The translations under genes were made by a program, and so were the position numbers. 64,000 nucleotides of DNA, taken from positions 801,001-865,000 of the forward strand of contig JAJGOT010000049.1 in NCBI GenBank assembly GCA_022457155.1. Reading direction: 5' to 3'. Source of the DNA: Cladopsammia gracilis (Eukaryota; Cnidaria; Anthozoa; Scleractinia; Dendrophylliidae). The notes below the pieces were generated by a model, which was not told where the DNA came from, searched no databases, and saw only the letters and a program-made list of their open reading frames with translations. Of this stretch, positions 9,540 to 18,843 are shown piece after piece; position 1 is the stretch's first letter, and each line of letters begins with the position of its first letter.

Positions 9540-11941
9540 TAAAAAAAAGACTAGTTAAAAAGACCGAAAATGGACAACTTTTGGTATAAAAAATATAAAA
9601 ATTTAGTTTAAAAACGTTTCGGTCTCTCGACCTTCATCAGTTATACAGACAAGTTACACATTAGACTTAAATACGTTTACAACAATGACTTAACGTTAAA
9701 CTACTGATAAATTACGTAACAAAAATAAAAGCAAAAATTACAACAATAATACAATAATAGAAGTGATAACGAGACTAAACCAAAGGAAAACCACAATTGC
9801 CACAAATATACTAATGAGCTACAATAACCTAACAAAAGGTATAATAACTAAGAAAAACAATCAAAAATAAATAGAAAAAGTTATGCAATAGCTCCAACTT
9901 AATAAGTTTCCCATTCAGGGCTCTGAACAATCATACAGGCCAATGCCACAACAAAATCCCTGAGCAGGGTCCTTAAATAATGAGTAATAAATTCCACACT
10001 CAGAGCCTTTGAGAGACAAGGCCAGCACAAAAATAACAAAATCCCGAACGAGGCCCTTGAACGCTAAGACAATTACAAAAGGCGATAAAAAATTATGCTA
10101 AAAGTTCACTATAAGAAAATCACAACCTAGTGATGAAACCTCCCTGAATTTAATTGTAATGAATACGAGTTTTAGAATGAAATTCTTGTCTTTTATTTAG
10201 CCCAAAAGGTGAAAGGGAAAATAGTTGCGCACTCCAGTACGCTTCTTTCGTGACAAGTAATTTTTCTGTGTCTTGATTTGTGTTTGTATAAATTTGGTCT
10301 ATGCATTGAAAAGTGAAATCTGTTAGAATGTGTGGCGTTTTGTTGAAGTGTATGGCGACCTCGCAGGTTTTCTTGTTTGTTTTCATCGTAGATTTGTGAT
10401 TCCTAAATCTAACTTTAAATTCCGTAGTGGTAGATCCAACATACTGGAGATTGCATTTCTTGCAATGAACCAAATAAATCACATTATCGGAGTTGCACGA
10501 AAGCCTTTGTCGAATACTATATGTTTTGCCAGTTTGGGCACTAAAAAAAGTTTTAGAACTGACAAGGTAATTCTCGCAGAGGTCACATCTGGTCTTTTCG
10601 CATTTGTAGCAGCTGGGTGCTTGTACATTCGTTGTCGGCCGCGGGCTGTTTCTGCACTTAGAAGGTGCTAAAATTTCTTTTAGGTTCTTAGGTCTGCGAT
10701 AAGATGATATAATAGAACCAGGTGGGAAGGGCTCTTTAAGTTTGGGGGATGACTCCAAGAGATGAAAATGTTTTCTAATCAACCCATTAATGAATAATGG
10801 TAAATTCGGATTATATGTAAGAACAAAAGGAAAAAAAAAATTGGAATCCCTAACTTTAGGTTTAAGCAAATCACTTCTAGGAATTTCTGCCGCTCTAGAA
10901 AATTCCCGGGAAACAGATTCTACTGGATATCCTTGATCAACCAGGTAGCCCTTGTACTCCTCCAACCTTTTGGTGAGAAAATCGTCCTCCGAACAATTTC
11001 TGCGCAGTCTCGAGGCAACCCCAAAAGGGATTGCCTTGAAAACATGCTTAGGATGGGCACTGGATGGAGAAAGATACAAATGGCTATCTGTAGGTTTGGA
11101 ATAAACATCAGTCTGAATAAACCCATCGACAAGAGGGAGTGTAACGTCTAAAACATTAAGTTTGTTCTCAGAAAAAAACTAATTCGAATTTAATAGTGGG
11201 ATACAGAGAATTGATATACTCAGTAAAAGAATTCAGCGCAGAAAGACCTTGCTGCCAGAGATCAAAGATATCATCACGATATCTCCAGCATTGTGAAGGT
11301 TTAATAGGGCCGCCAAACTTAGCTTTGTGATCTATTTCACCCATGGCCAAATCGACATAGCTACAGGCGTTTTTAGGTCCCATAGCAGTACCGTGAATTT
11401 GCAAATAAAATTTCTCATTGAAAAACGAGTCATTGCTTTTAAGGCAAATCTCCACGGCTTCCAAAATGCAACTGGTGGATGGTAGCATTTGATCTCTGGT
11501 TTCAAGCGCTCTCTTAACCGCTCCCAAACCTAGTTCGTTATCAATATTAGGGAACATAGAAACCACATCCGAAGAAACTAGGAGGGTACCCTCGGGAAAA
11601 GGACCCTGTTTGTTAAGCTCCCCTATCCTGTTCAGTAGGTCAGTAGTGTCTTTGACAAAAGATGGTTGTTTTCTAGCTAACGGTTGCAAATAAAATTCCG
11701 TGAAGGCTGATAGGTTCTCAATAGCCGTCCCACAGCAAGATGTAATTAGTCTAAGCGGGTTGTCTTTCTTATGCGTTTTGATGTTTCCGAACGCAACCCC
11801 GGGCCTAGCCTTTCTATTAACAATCCAAGAAACGAGTTCTGGTGAAATCTCACCCCTTTGCAACCATTTAGAACACCACTGTTCTACTGAACCTACAACC
11901 GTGGTCGAAACATTTGGGACACTTGACATATTTCGTCTCAA
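9540..11941 (-). mobile_element. Penelope-like element fragment 2
   Basis: Minus-strand retroelement containing part of a reverse transcriptase and a complete C-terminal GIY-YIG region, followed by about 600 bp of 3' non-coding sequence. Near its end is the phrase GTTTCGGTCTCTCGACCTTC followed by ATCAGT, a motif type found in the terminal repeats of Penelope-like elements. The 5' end is truncated near 11941. Confidence 0.75.
10150..11941 (-). pseudogene. Penelope-like reverse transcriptase-GIY-YIG ORF, 5'-truncated and frameshifted
   Basis: The N-terminal part (11168-11941) carries reverse-transcriptase motifs: FGNIKTHKK, the motif A region SSDVVSMFPNID, HGTAMGPKNACSYVDLAMGE, and the YxDD box as YRDD. 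This frame ends at TGA 11168-11170. A second frame continues the protein from about 11166 down to 10150. It contains the typical linker, a CxxC-type cluster (CYKCEKTRCDLCENY) and GIY-YIG: VIYLVHCKKCNLQYVGSTTT...FRNH. The frame change falls at a run of seven T on the coding strand (plus 11172-11178), where one fewer T would restore the frame. The N-terminal fingers and 5' part are missing. It is best read as a dead copy. Confidence 0.8.
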
Positions 11942-11957
11942 ATCTCAAGTAAATCCT

Positions 11958-12060
11958 TACCCCCTCCCCCCCGGTACAAGGTTGAGACACGGGAATAAAA
12001 AAACACTTTCAACATGTAGTACAGTTGACAGACTTCAACCTTGTCTGGGGGGAGCGGGGG
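11958..12060. repeat. Imperfect inverted repeat, about 28-bp arms
   Basis: The left arm at 11958-11986 (CCCCCTCC...GGTACAAGGTTGAG) is roughly complementary to the right arm at 12033-12060 (CTTCAACCTTGTCTGGGGGG...). It could be a fragment of a small palindromic element or a terminal repeat of the Tc1-like element next to it; no matching copy was found on the far side. Confidence 0.45.
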
Positions 12061-12584
12061 AATAGAGTTTTAAGTTGTTTAATTTTCACTTTACTTATCG
12101 GCGAGTTTGAAGTCGTTTACAAAGTTGTTTAAAATATGTGGAGTGTCCCTAAACATTTTGACCACGGTTGTCGGAGCGAGAACAGTAACTTTTAAGGGAT
12201 TCGAATTAGGGGATATATTTATCAGTGAAATGTTTAATTAATTTACCGGTAAGTGCGTTACAAGTTATTGGTTTGTACGTTACTTTATTAATCCATAATG
12301 TGCTCGTACTACAGTAGTTTTACACCGCCTTTTCGGGAAAAGGCGTCGGCTTTGTATACACTTCCTACACCCACTTCATGGTAAAACGTAAGTGGGAATG
12401 AAAGGATATGCAGCTTCAAGACGTGATCAGTGAGGACATTCCAGAACTGTATTAAGTGAATGAATGCATGTTTTCAAAATAAATTCTAAAAGGTGAGCAG
12501 AAGGCGTTTTATCCGACACGCATTTCAATCGCCGACCTTGCCACCTAAAACAATAGTTCAAAACGTCAAAGAGAGGAGTCAAAG
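12061..12584. other. Non-coding sequence upstream of the Tc1-like transposase
   Basis: Probably the 5' part of the Tc1-like element. No clear terminal inverted repeat pair could be identified against the sequence beyond 34034. Confidence 0.35.
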
Positions 12585-13680
12585 ATGGTGAAGCGAACAC
12601 GAATATTAGCGGATTCCAAAGCATTAGCTTTGGTGTTACGACGACACTCGGAGAACCCTTTAAGTTACCGTGAAATTGCGAAGAGATGTAACATGTCGAA
12701 ATCAGAAGTGTATCGGCTATGTAACAGTCACAAGTGCAGGGCGAGATCTCTTCCCGCTCAAAAGAAACCAGGTCGCCCGAGGAAACTGGATCAGCGTGGA
12801 ATAAGAACTTTAATTCGCACTATTAAAAAGTTGCGACGAAAAAACGTGAATTTTACCGTGAAGCAGTTAGCGGAAGCCAGTGGTATAAGTCACCTAGTGA
12901 GCCGAAGAACTATCTCTCGATATCTGAACGAGGAGGGCTACAAATTTCTTCAGACGAGAAAGAAGGGACTTGTCAGCGCGAAAGACCGGCTTTCGAGACT
13001 GCAGTATGCGAGAAAGATGAAGCGCACTTTAAATGAATGTCCAGAGTTTTGGAACAATGAAGTGGCATTCTATTTAGATGCTGTGTCCTTTATCTACAAG
13101 ACGAATCCTTTGAGTACAGCGATTCAACCAAAATCTCGCGTTTGGCGAAAGAGGTCAGAGGGTCTTAATATAACCGCAAAGGGTTCTAAAGATCTTGCAG
13201 GTGGCAGAAGACTGCACCTTTTAGTGGCAATTTCTTATTCAAAGGGTGTAATTCTCCGTGAAGTCTACGAAACTATGAACGGAAAGTTTTTTGCTTCTTT
13301 TATAAGGAATCATTTTCGTTTGTGTTTTGCTAAAGCCGGCAGTACAGCTCGGAGGGTGTTTATAATGGACAATGATCCCTCACAGACAAGTAAATCCGCT
13401 AAGTTAGCCTTGCAAGAGATCGGCGCTGAGTTCCACCGAATTCCAGCTCGTTCACCAGATCTTAATCCTATTGAAAACCTTTTTAATATCATTAGAAAAA
13501 ATGTTAGAAGACGAGGCCATACGGCTAAACATTGTAAAGGAGTCATTTGAGGAATTTAAAATGAGAGTTATTCGTTGTTTTGACTCTGTAAACTCTGAAC
13601 TCATTGATCGCGCTATAAGAAGTATGCCAAACAGAATAAGTGAAATTATTTTGTCTAATGGCGCTAGAGTGAAATACTAA
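12585..13680 (+). pseudogene. Tc1/mariner-type transposase with late frameshift
   Basis: This would catalyse cut-and-paste transposition as a DDE transposase. From the ATG at 12585 the first frame (321 aa) has an N-terminal HTH (LSYREIAKRCNMSKSEVYRL), a GRPR-type hook (KKPGRPRKL), a second HTH region, then the catalytic Asp residues in FYLDAVSF and FIMDNDPSQ and the third acidic residue in SPDLNPIENLF, about 34 residues after the second Asp. The frame breaks at the A6 run 13496-13501; the true C-terminus, ending at TAA 13678-13680, is in another frame (SFEEFKMRVIRCF...). One A fewer would rejoin them. The Polinton is inserted 35 bp after this stop codon, between the ORF and an AATAAA at 34035. 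Confidence 0.85.
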
Positions 13681-13715
13681 ATTGGAAGCGAAAACACTGT
13701 AAAATGTCCACTTTT

Positions 13716-13721
13716 ATTGTG
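13716..13721. repeat. Polinton target-site duplication, left
   Basis: attgtg immediately precedes the AG that opens the element. The same six bases follow the CT that closes it at 34028-34033. Six-base duplications are characteristic of Polinton/Maverick integration. Confidence 0.95.
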
Positions 13722-13998
13722 AGTAGTTGATATTAGCCACTTTTGAGACAGTCCAAATTTCTCCCAGTTTAAGCAGTTCACAAGAATTCTAAAAAATCCT
13801 GAAAAATTCGTCGAGTTCCGCCATTTTTCACACAATTGATAATTTCTTCAAATCTGCTCAATCTATCAGAATTGTGATGATTCTGCTGAATTTAGCTGGT
13901 GAAAAATTCTTTGTTAATTGCCTAAATCAGCAGGAAATGAATTGTGTGAAAACTGGGAGAAATTTGGACTGTCTCAAAAGTGGCTAATATCAACTACT
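13722..13998. repeat. Left terminal 277-bp hairpin-like unit
   Basis: The outer 49 bp (13722-13770, opening AGTAGTTGATATTAGCCACT) and the inner 49 bp (13950-13998) are perfect inverted repeats of each other, enclosing a 179-bp asymmetric centre. A further dyad within the centre pairs TTTTTCACACAATT (about 13824-13838) with AATTGTGTGAAAA (about 13939-13951). The whole 277 bp is identical to 33751-34027 in the same, not inverted, orientation. Confidence 0.95.
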
Positions 13999-14038
13999 GA
14001 CTGCTAAAAATGAGCACAAAAAAAATATTTTGAAATTA
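13999..14038. repeat. Inner extension of left terminal inverted repeat
   Basis: GACTGCTAAAAATGAGCACA and what follows is the inverted counterpart of 33711-33750, with a few mismatches and indels. It shows that the classical inverted orientation of the element ends is kept just inside the 277-bp units. Confidence 0.85.
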
Positions 14039-14120
14039 GGCATTCTGAAAAAATCTTTCCCTAAATTCCGCAGCGGCCAAATTCCATCCAAAACTCAAAA
14101 AAATCTCTTCCGGCAAGAAA

Positions 14121-14710
14121 ATGTCTGATTCCGAAGAAGAAGAAATCGATTTCACTCCTGAAATTATTCGAGAAACCCTCACAACATGGCATTCTCCCAA
14201 AAATGACAGGCTGGAACATTTCAAAGATATCACTCGGCAAAATCAGGGGAAACATCAGGGGAAAAAAATGAAATTCCACTCAAAGATCTCGAATTTTATG
14301 AAAAAGAAATTCTCTCCCAAATTCCCCGTGACGAAATCACAAGAAAAAAAGTCAGGGATTTCGTCAAAGCTTCCAAATGGAAAAAAGTCAATGGCCGCGA
14401 TCATGAAATTTTCAATCATATAACAGGTCACGACGGAAATGATTATGAGCATCTGGAAAAATTTCTCATTGACGACTTTAAATATTTTTCACTTGCATAT
14501 AATGACCTTCATCTCAGCAGAGACAAGTTTCTCAGCAGAGACAAGTTTCTCAATTGCAATCAAGTTCTTTTCGCCCTGTTGAAGAAGAACGGTTTCAGCC
14601 CCAATGAAGATGATTTCAAACTGCTCAAAACTCCATCCAGACGGGCGAAACAAGAAAAAATAATCCAAACAATCTTCAAAAAATGTCATTGGAAAGAAAA
14701 TGGATCTTGA
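14121..14710 (+). CDS. VLTF3-like late transcription factor (frameshifted)
   Basis: This is probably the Polinton homologue of the poxvirus-type late transcription factor VLTF3, which would switch on virion genes. The ATG at 14121 opens an acidic N-terminus and the segment RLEHFKDI. After the A7 run at 14262-14268 the conserved body continues in the next frame: LEFYEKEILSQIPRDEIT, KKVRDFVKASKWKK, EIFNHITG, LEKFLIDDFKYFSL and AKQEKIIQTIFKKCHW, ending at TGA 14708-14710. The break is a -1 shift, equivalent to one missing A. An 18-bp tandem duplication lies at about 14513-14550 (repeated LSRDKF). The stop overlaps the next gene by 11 nt. The family call rests on the pattern of conserved segments; no search was run. 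Confidence 0.7.
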
Positions 14711-15074
14711 AAAAGTATTTTCCAATGAAGCCGAGCGAAGCGAAGCGAGCGAAGCGAGCCTCAGTGCGAGTGACCATGAAGATTGTTCCACATGCTCAGA
14801 GGAAGAAATAAGAAGCGACGATGAAACTCCCACCACTTCAGACGAGGAATTCATTGTGTCTGATTCAGAGATGGAGGAAGCTGAGCGAAGCGACGAAATC
14901 GAAGACTCAATTGAACTCCTCTTTGAATCTTTTGTCAATCTCCAGGAGGAACACAAGATTCTCAAAAAGGAACTCCAAAAGCAAAGCGGCCTTCTCTGGG
15001 AAATCCACCGGGAAATGAAAGAAAGTCAAGCGAAGCAAAACGGGCCAAGCGAAGCGAAACGAAAGCGATGCTAA
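14700..15074 (+). CDS. Acidic coiled-coil protein, function unknown
   Basis: 124 aa, not assignable to a family. The first 85 residues are rich in Glu, Asp and Ser (SDHEDCSTCSEEEIRSDDE). Residues about 75-110 form a likely coiled coil (LFESFVNLQEEHKILKKEL). The tail is basic (SEAKRKRC) and could be a nuclear localisation signal. Three stretches are encoded by GCGAAGCG-type repeats, giving ERSEASEAS-like peptides that also occur in other proteins of this element. The start ATG lies inside the last codons of the VLTF3-like gene, so the pair is probably co-transcribed. An acidic, helical partner of the transcription factor is a guess. Confidence 0.6.
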   Translation: MDLEKVFSNEAERSEASEASLSASDHEDCSTCSEEEIRSDDETPTTSDEEFIVSDSEMEEAERSDEIEDSIELLFESFVNLQEEHKILKKELQKQSGLLWEIHREMKESQAKQNGPSEAKRKRC

Positions 15075-15284
15075 GCGGTGTTTTGAAATTACAGACTTTA
15101 TGAATATGAATGTAAAACATTCATCTTCCGCATTTGTTCTTTTTGTGTAAATAGACAGGTGACAAAATATCACGTGATGATTTTTGGCCAATACATTTTT
15201 ATCAAAATTTTTATCAAAATTTGGCAAATTCTGATAAAACTCGCAATTCTGATAAAAATTTTGATAAGAAATTCAATGAATTTA

Positions 15285-15716
15285 TTTCCCCCAGATTTCA
15301 GCGGAATATTTTTTCCACCAGATTTTTCAGCGGAATATTTTTTTCAGAATTTTTTTTCCCACCAGATTTTTCAGCATTTTTTTCAGCGGAATTTTTTTTC
15401 CACCAGATTTTTCAGCGGAATATTTTTTCAGAAATTTTTTTCAGCGGAATTTTTTTCCACCAGATTTTTCAGCGGAATATTTTTTTCAGAATTTTTTTCA
15501 GAATTTTTTCCACCAGATTTTTCAGCGGAATATTTTTTCCAGAATTTTTTTCAGCGGAATATTTTTCCACCAGATTTTTCAGCGGAATATTTTTTTCAGA
15601 ATTTTTTTTCCACGAGATTTTTCAGCGGAATATTTTTTCCAGGATTTTTTTCAGCGGAATATTTTTTCCAGAATTTTTTTCCAAAATTTGTTTTCCACCA
15701 GATTTTTCAGCGAAAC
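15285..15716. repeat. T-rich tandem array 1 (CCACCAGATTTTTCAGCGGAAT units)
   Basis: About eight imperfect copies of a unit with CCACCAGATTTTTCAGC, then GGAATATTTTTT and CAGAATTTTTTT, spaced 43-66 bp. It fills the gap between two converging genes (stop at 15074 and integrase stop at 15718). Runs of T differ in length between units, which creates Phe-rich spurious ORFs. The core TTTTTTCCAGAATT is shared with array 2 at 27850-28215. Confidence 0.9.
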
Positions 15717-15717
15717 G

Positions 15718-16812
15718 CTAAGATAGTTTTTCCACATCACTCAGTGGAACCCAAGAATTAAATTTGTCAGGGTAACCTGTCCATTTTACAAGCGCGAGTT
15801 TTCGCTTATTATCGCGGCGAATAACTTTTTCAATTCGAAACACATCTTGCGTTGTCTTTTGAAGTTCCGCCTCGTAAAATGATCCGGTGATTGATTCTCC
15901 CAACAGATCGACTAATTTATACGTTACAGGGTTTGTGTTCTTTATTTCGTCAATCACAAATATCTCCTCTGTCCAGTTCGGGGTGAAACCTTTGTCAAAT
16001 AATTGCCGTTTAAACTTTGAAATTCTCACCCTGTCGCCAACCCTGAATTTTGCCGGGTTGTGTTTAGCATAAATTAAATCTCCGTATAAATTAGCGAAAA
16101 CCTTTTTCTCATTTTCCTGTTTGCTCGCCTCTGCGGGACTCATCCGAATGCTCGAATGAAAACGATGATTATATTCATCCTGTAATTTGCCAAGTTTGTC
16201 CCAGTATATTGTATTGTTGTTAGCAGAAAACATCCGGAAGAGTTTCTCCTTAAAAGACCTGATCCAGCGCTCAACAACAGATGCCTTTTCTTCGTTTTGT
16301 GTTGTGTACAATTTTACCCCATTCTTATCAAGCAGATTTTTCATTGTTGCGTTGAAAAATTCAGACCCTTTGTCACTCCAAAGCATCTTCGGTTTTCGCC
16401 CCTTGAATATGTCTCGGAAAGCATCAGCCACTGTTTGTCCTCGCTTGTCTTTCAGGGGGCATATCCAACCGAATTTTGAGAAAACATCGATCACCATCAG
16501 GAGATATCTGATCCCTTTATTCCACCTCGAAAATTTCCCCATCTCGACCAGATCAGCCGCCCAGATGTTGTCAATCCCATATGCTATGACTCGCCTCTTT
16601 GGAAAGCGTCGCCTGATTGGCCGGTGAAGTTCATTTGCCAGATTTTGAGCCCAGCCTTCACTCAAAATCTTTTCCCGTTTTTTGGGGCACCGAGGCCAAG
16701 TTTTTGTTTTGCTTGAATTGTGTTTCTCGCCAAAGCATGCCCCCATTGCCTTTCTTTCCAGGGAATGGCATCCAAAGCGGCAACCATTTTCCTGTCTGCT
16801 TCGTTCTTGCAT
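15718..16812 (-). CDS. INT: Polinton integrase with C-terminal chromodomain
   Basis: This retroviral-type (RVE) integrase would insert the linear element DNA and generate the 6-bp target duplication. The catalytic triad is visible as Asp87 in IWAADLVEM, Asp147 in LWSDKGSEF and Glu181 in KASVVERW, with 33 residues between the last two. The core is followed by an SH3-like region (FRVGDRVRISKFKRQLFDKG) and a chromodomain at about 318-364 (VFRIEKVIRRDNKRKLALVK, WTGYPDKFNSWVPLSDVE), which in related elements may direct insertion to modified histones. The conserved region begins near residue 50 (LSEGWAQNLANELHRPIRRR). The first 50 codons from the ATG at 16812 overlap the PLA2-like gene in another frame, so translation may start later, for example at Met23. 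No zinc-binding HHCC N-domain is seen. Confidence 0.93.
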   Translation of the reverse strand: MQERSRQENGCRFGCHSLERKAMGACFGEKHNSSKTKTWPRCPKKREKILSEGWAQNLANELHRPIRRRFPKRRVIAYGIDNIWAADLVEMGKFSRWNKGIRYLLMVIDVFSKFGWICPLKDKRGQTVADAFRDIFKGRKPKMLWSDKGSEFFNATMKNLLDKNGVKLYTTQNEEKASVVERWIRSFKEKLFRMFSANNNTIYWDKLGKLQDEYNHRFHSSIRMSPAEASKQENEKKVFANLYGDLIYAKHNPAKFRVGDRVRISKFKRQLFDKGFTPNWTEEIFVIDEIKNTNPVTYKLVDLLGESITGSFYEAELQKTTQDVFRIEKVIRRDNKRKLALVKWTGYPDKFNSWVPLSDVEKLS

Positions 16813-17467
16813 TTGCGCGGATCCGCTTTCTTCGCGCAGACTAAATAATCAACATCGTGCTGCATAGCAACTGCATCTGTTTTTCCTGTGGGCTGCTGCA
16901 TAATTTCGAGAATTTTTCCCTTTTCATCAAATCTGACTTGCTTATCCAATGGGTTCCAGGGACCTGTATAATTATGTCCAGGCAAAGTGAAACCTTTCTT
17001 TGGTCTTGGCAGCTTCCCAATCAGGGAATGAACATCTAAAGCACCCCCATCCAAATCTGCTCGATCTGTTTTATATTTTCTGTTTGGTCGGATCGCCGTA
17101 CTCAGTTGATTGAGCATATCGGAAGAGGTTTTGGCAAGAAATGGTTTCATCTTGTCCAACGCAAAATCCATTGCTTTCTTTTGAGTGTTTTTGTTTCGCA
17201 ACAATTCAATGGCTCCATAACGACCCATTTCAACTGTCTTTTTTCCCAACCAAGGCAGCGCATGCGCGACGCCAGTCAGCGCAAGTTCACCGATGCCCTC
17301 ACCTTGTGAGGGCCGACTCAGTTTCCCGAAACAAATTGAGCTTTCTTTTTCCCGCAGGAAGCGCATCGAGCTTTCACCATTGTCCTGTTGTTTTTTGTTG
17401 TGACGCGGCGTTCTGAACCGGGCACATTTGGTGTGAATCTTTTTTCCTTCACGCAATAGATTTCCAT
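16662..17467 (-). CDS. Phospholipase A2-like virion protein with Cys-motif N-terminus (frameshifted)
   Basis: Residues of the long frame include a Ca-binding-loop-like YTGPWNPLD, the catalytic-helix motif HDVDYLVC (His-Asp...Tyr) and a later Asp in NEADRKMV. This is the pattern of parvovirus-type PLA2 domains, which help virions breach endosomal membranes; some adintoviruses carry such domains. The frame has no good ATG at its 5' end. An ATG at 17467, only two bases after the protease stop, opens 49 codons in another frame with IYCVKEKR and CASCGKKKAQFVS, the expected Cys-containing start of such proteins, ending at TGA 17318-17320. Joining the two needs a -1 shift near 17321-17327. LDGG followed by A fits an adenain cleavage site. 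The alternative start for the long frame is Met at 17366. Confidence 0.7.
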
Positions 17468-17469
17468 TT

Positions 17470-17886
17470 TCAATCGAAATATTCTTTTATGAATTTTTCA
17501 TTTTGCGCTGTATCAGTCAGACTGAGAGGCTTGAGAATATCATAGAAATCTTTCCCCTGCGACCATTGATGGAGGAAGAAGAGGCAATAATACCCGCAAA
17601 GAACGCTGTTGATGTTTTGATATTGACTGCTGTTCCAAATCCCCGGTTTGGAACTTTTGAATTCCTGGGGAAATCCCATCCCAAAAGAGTCGAAATACCA
17701 CGTGAATTTCCCAGAGGGAGCGCAACACACCCAGTGAGTTCCTGCATTTTCAAGCGAATCAAGATTGATAATGCAGGGGCTGTGTTCTCGGGGCATGGCT
17801 TCATCCCTGGCGAAAATCCCTTTGAAATTGGGAATTTTCAGAAAATCAATCCACTGGAGAAGATCAAGGTTGCTCAGGGGGTTTGT
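17470..17886 (-). CDS. PRO: Adenain-like cysteine protease, no AUG at the conserved start
   Basis: Maturation protease of the adenain (C5)/Ulp1 fold, expected to cleave virion precursor proteins. The catalytic residues are seen in order: His in AGTHWVCC, an acidic residue in WYFDSFG, Gln in SSQYQNINS and the nucleophile Cys in SVLCGYYCLFFL. The first in-frame ATG (17796) lies inside the domain. Homologous-looking sequence continues 30 codons upstream (PLSNLDLLQWIDFLKIPNFK, then GIFARDEA), bounded by TGA at 17887-17889 with no ATG. The frame is the same as that of the upstream virion gene, whose TGA is at 17911-17913. Expression may use a non-AUG start, readthrough or splicing, or the ATG has been lost. 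The stop at 17470 is followed two bases later by the ATG of the PLA2-like gene. Confidence 0.85.
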   Translation of the reverse strand, partial: TNPLSNLDLLQWIDFLKIPNFKGIFARDEAMPREHSPCIINLDSLENAGTHWVCCAPSGKFTWYFDSFGMGFPQEFKSSKPGIWNSSQYQNINSVLCGYYCLFFLHQWSQGKDFYDILKPLSLTDTAQNEKFIKEYFD

Positions 17887-17910
17887 TCACGAATTTGGGT
17901 TTCGCTTCGC

Positions 17911-18807
17911 TCACAATATTGCCCCGAGAACTGGGATATTGTTGAATGGACTTTTCGATCCCAGCAGAAGTCCCGTTCCTTTTTTGGATTTTTTTCCCAT
18001 CCCAATTTTTCGTCCCCAGGTTCCGATGAATGGAGGCGGGCGTTGGAAGGGAGTGCCCAATCTTGGAGCGCGGTTTCCTTTGGGCTGCCGGACTCTAGGA
18101 GCGCCTTTTCCTTTGGGGCGTCCAACTCTTGGAGCGCCTTCTCCTTTCAGTCGAGGTCGCGGCTGCGCCGCTCCCTTCCCAAACAAATTTTTCACCATGT
18201 CCAGCGCCAGTGGAATTCCGATGGAAGCCAGCACAGTTCCCAACAATCCACCAGATTGTTTTGCTGATGGTTTTATCGTCAGTTGTCCTCCTGATTTCAG
18301 GGCAGTCAAAATATCCTGTTTCTGCTTATTTGTCAACAAATGTTTATTGTCAATCAGTTTCTGAATTTTATCTTGGGGAATGAGAAATCCACCCGTTTGT
18401 CCGCCTCCTTTCAGTCGAGGTCGCTGCGCTCCCTTCCCGCTTATCTTTTTCACGACTTGACTCGCTCCTTCACTCGCCAAACCAGCCAATGCTGACAGTC
18501 CAAGTGTCTTTGCCAGGGTGGGTGCCAGGGAACGAGCCAGGGGAACAATAGCAGAGAAAAGACTTCCACCTTGCTTCATCACTTTTCGGATTTGCGTTTT
18601 TGATATCTTGATTTCAACTCCCTTTCCCTGAGATGCGGCTTTGCCGATTCGTTTTATTTGATTGGCTGTCAGCATCAGTTCATCATTTCCGCTTGTTTGT
18701 TTGCCACCCAATCTCAGGGTGATAGGGCTTTTTGTTCGGAATGCTCTTCCAAGCTTGCTTTTTTGCCCTTTCGACAGATTTACTTTATATGGGTGATATG
18801 TTGTCAT
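17911..18807 (-). CDS. Conserved Polinton virion-type protein, 298 aa
   Basis: Unassigned protein of the kind found beside the capsid genes in animal Polintons and adintoviruses. I choose ATG 18807 (MTTYHPYKVNLSKGQ) because the longer frame begins without ATG. Two related segments carry LTANQIKRIGKAASQGKGVE...KISKTQI and LTNKQKQDILTALKSGGQLT...KPSAKQ, each followed by a hydrophobic helix (SLFSAIVPLARSLAPTLAKT and LLGTVLASIGIPLALDMV). The C-terminus is Pro/Arg/Gly rich and closes with GTGLLLGSKSPFNNIP. The duplicated helices suggest a membrane-active or DNA-associated minor virion protein, comparable in role to adenovirus pVI or pX; this is inference. LKGG-G and LKGE-G fit adenain-type cleavage sites. 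It lies 36 bp after the major capsid gene. Confidence 0.75.
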   Translation of the reverse strand: MTTYHPYKVNLSKGQKSKLGRAFRTKSPITLRLGGKQTSGNDELMLTANQIKRIGKAASQGKGVEIKISKTQIRKVMKQGGSLFSAIVPLARSLAPTLAKTLGLSALAGLASEGASQVVKKISGKGAQRPRLKGGGQTGGFLIPQDKIQKLIDNKHLLTNKQKQDILTALKSGGQLTIKPSAKQSGGLLGTVLASIGIPLALDMVKNLFGKGAAQPRPRLKGEGAPRVGRPKGKGAPRVRQPKGNRAPRLGTPFQRPPPFIGTWGRKIGMGKKSKKGTGLLLGSKSPFNNIPVLGAIL

Positions 18808-18843
18808 TTTAAATGACAAGATATGTTTTTCACAGATCACACG

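Noticed and set aside
13722..13998. Independent 277-bp MITEs at both Polinton ends
   Set aside because: The 6-bp target duplication lies outside both units and the inner 40-bp inverted repeat continues directly from them, so the units belong to the Polinton ends.
15159..15761. Two overlapping Phe/Ser-rich plus-strand ORFs
   Set aside because: They are read through T-rich tandem array 1; the open frames reflect the repeat period and overlap the integrase 3' end.
17503..18364. Two plus-strand ORFs of 254 and 199 aa
   Set aside because: Shadows of the minus-strand protease and 298-aa virion-type gene, which carry the recognisable motifs.
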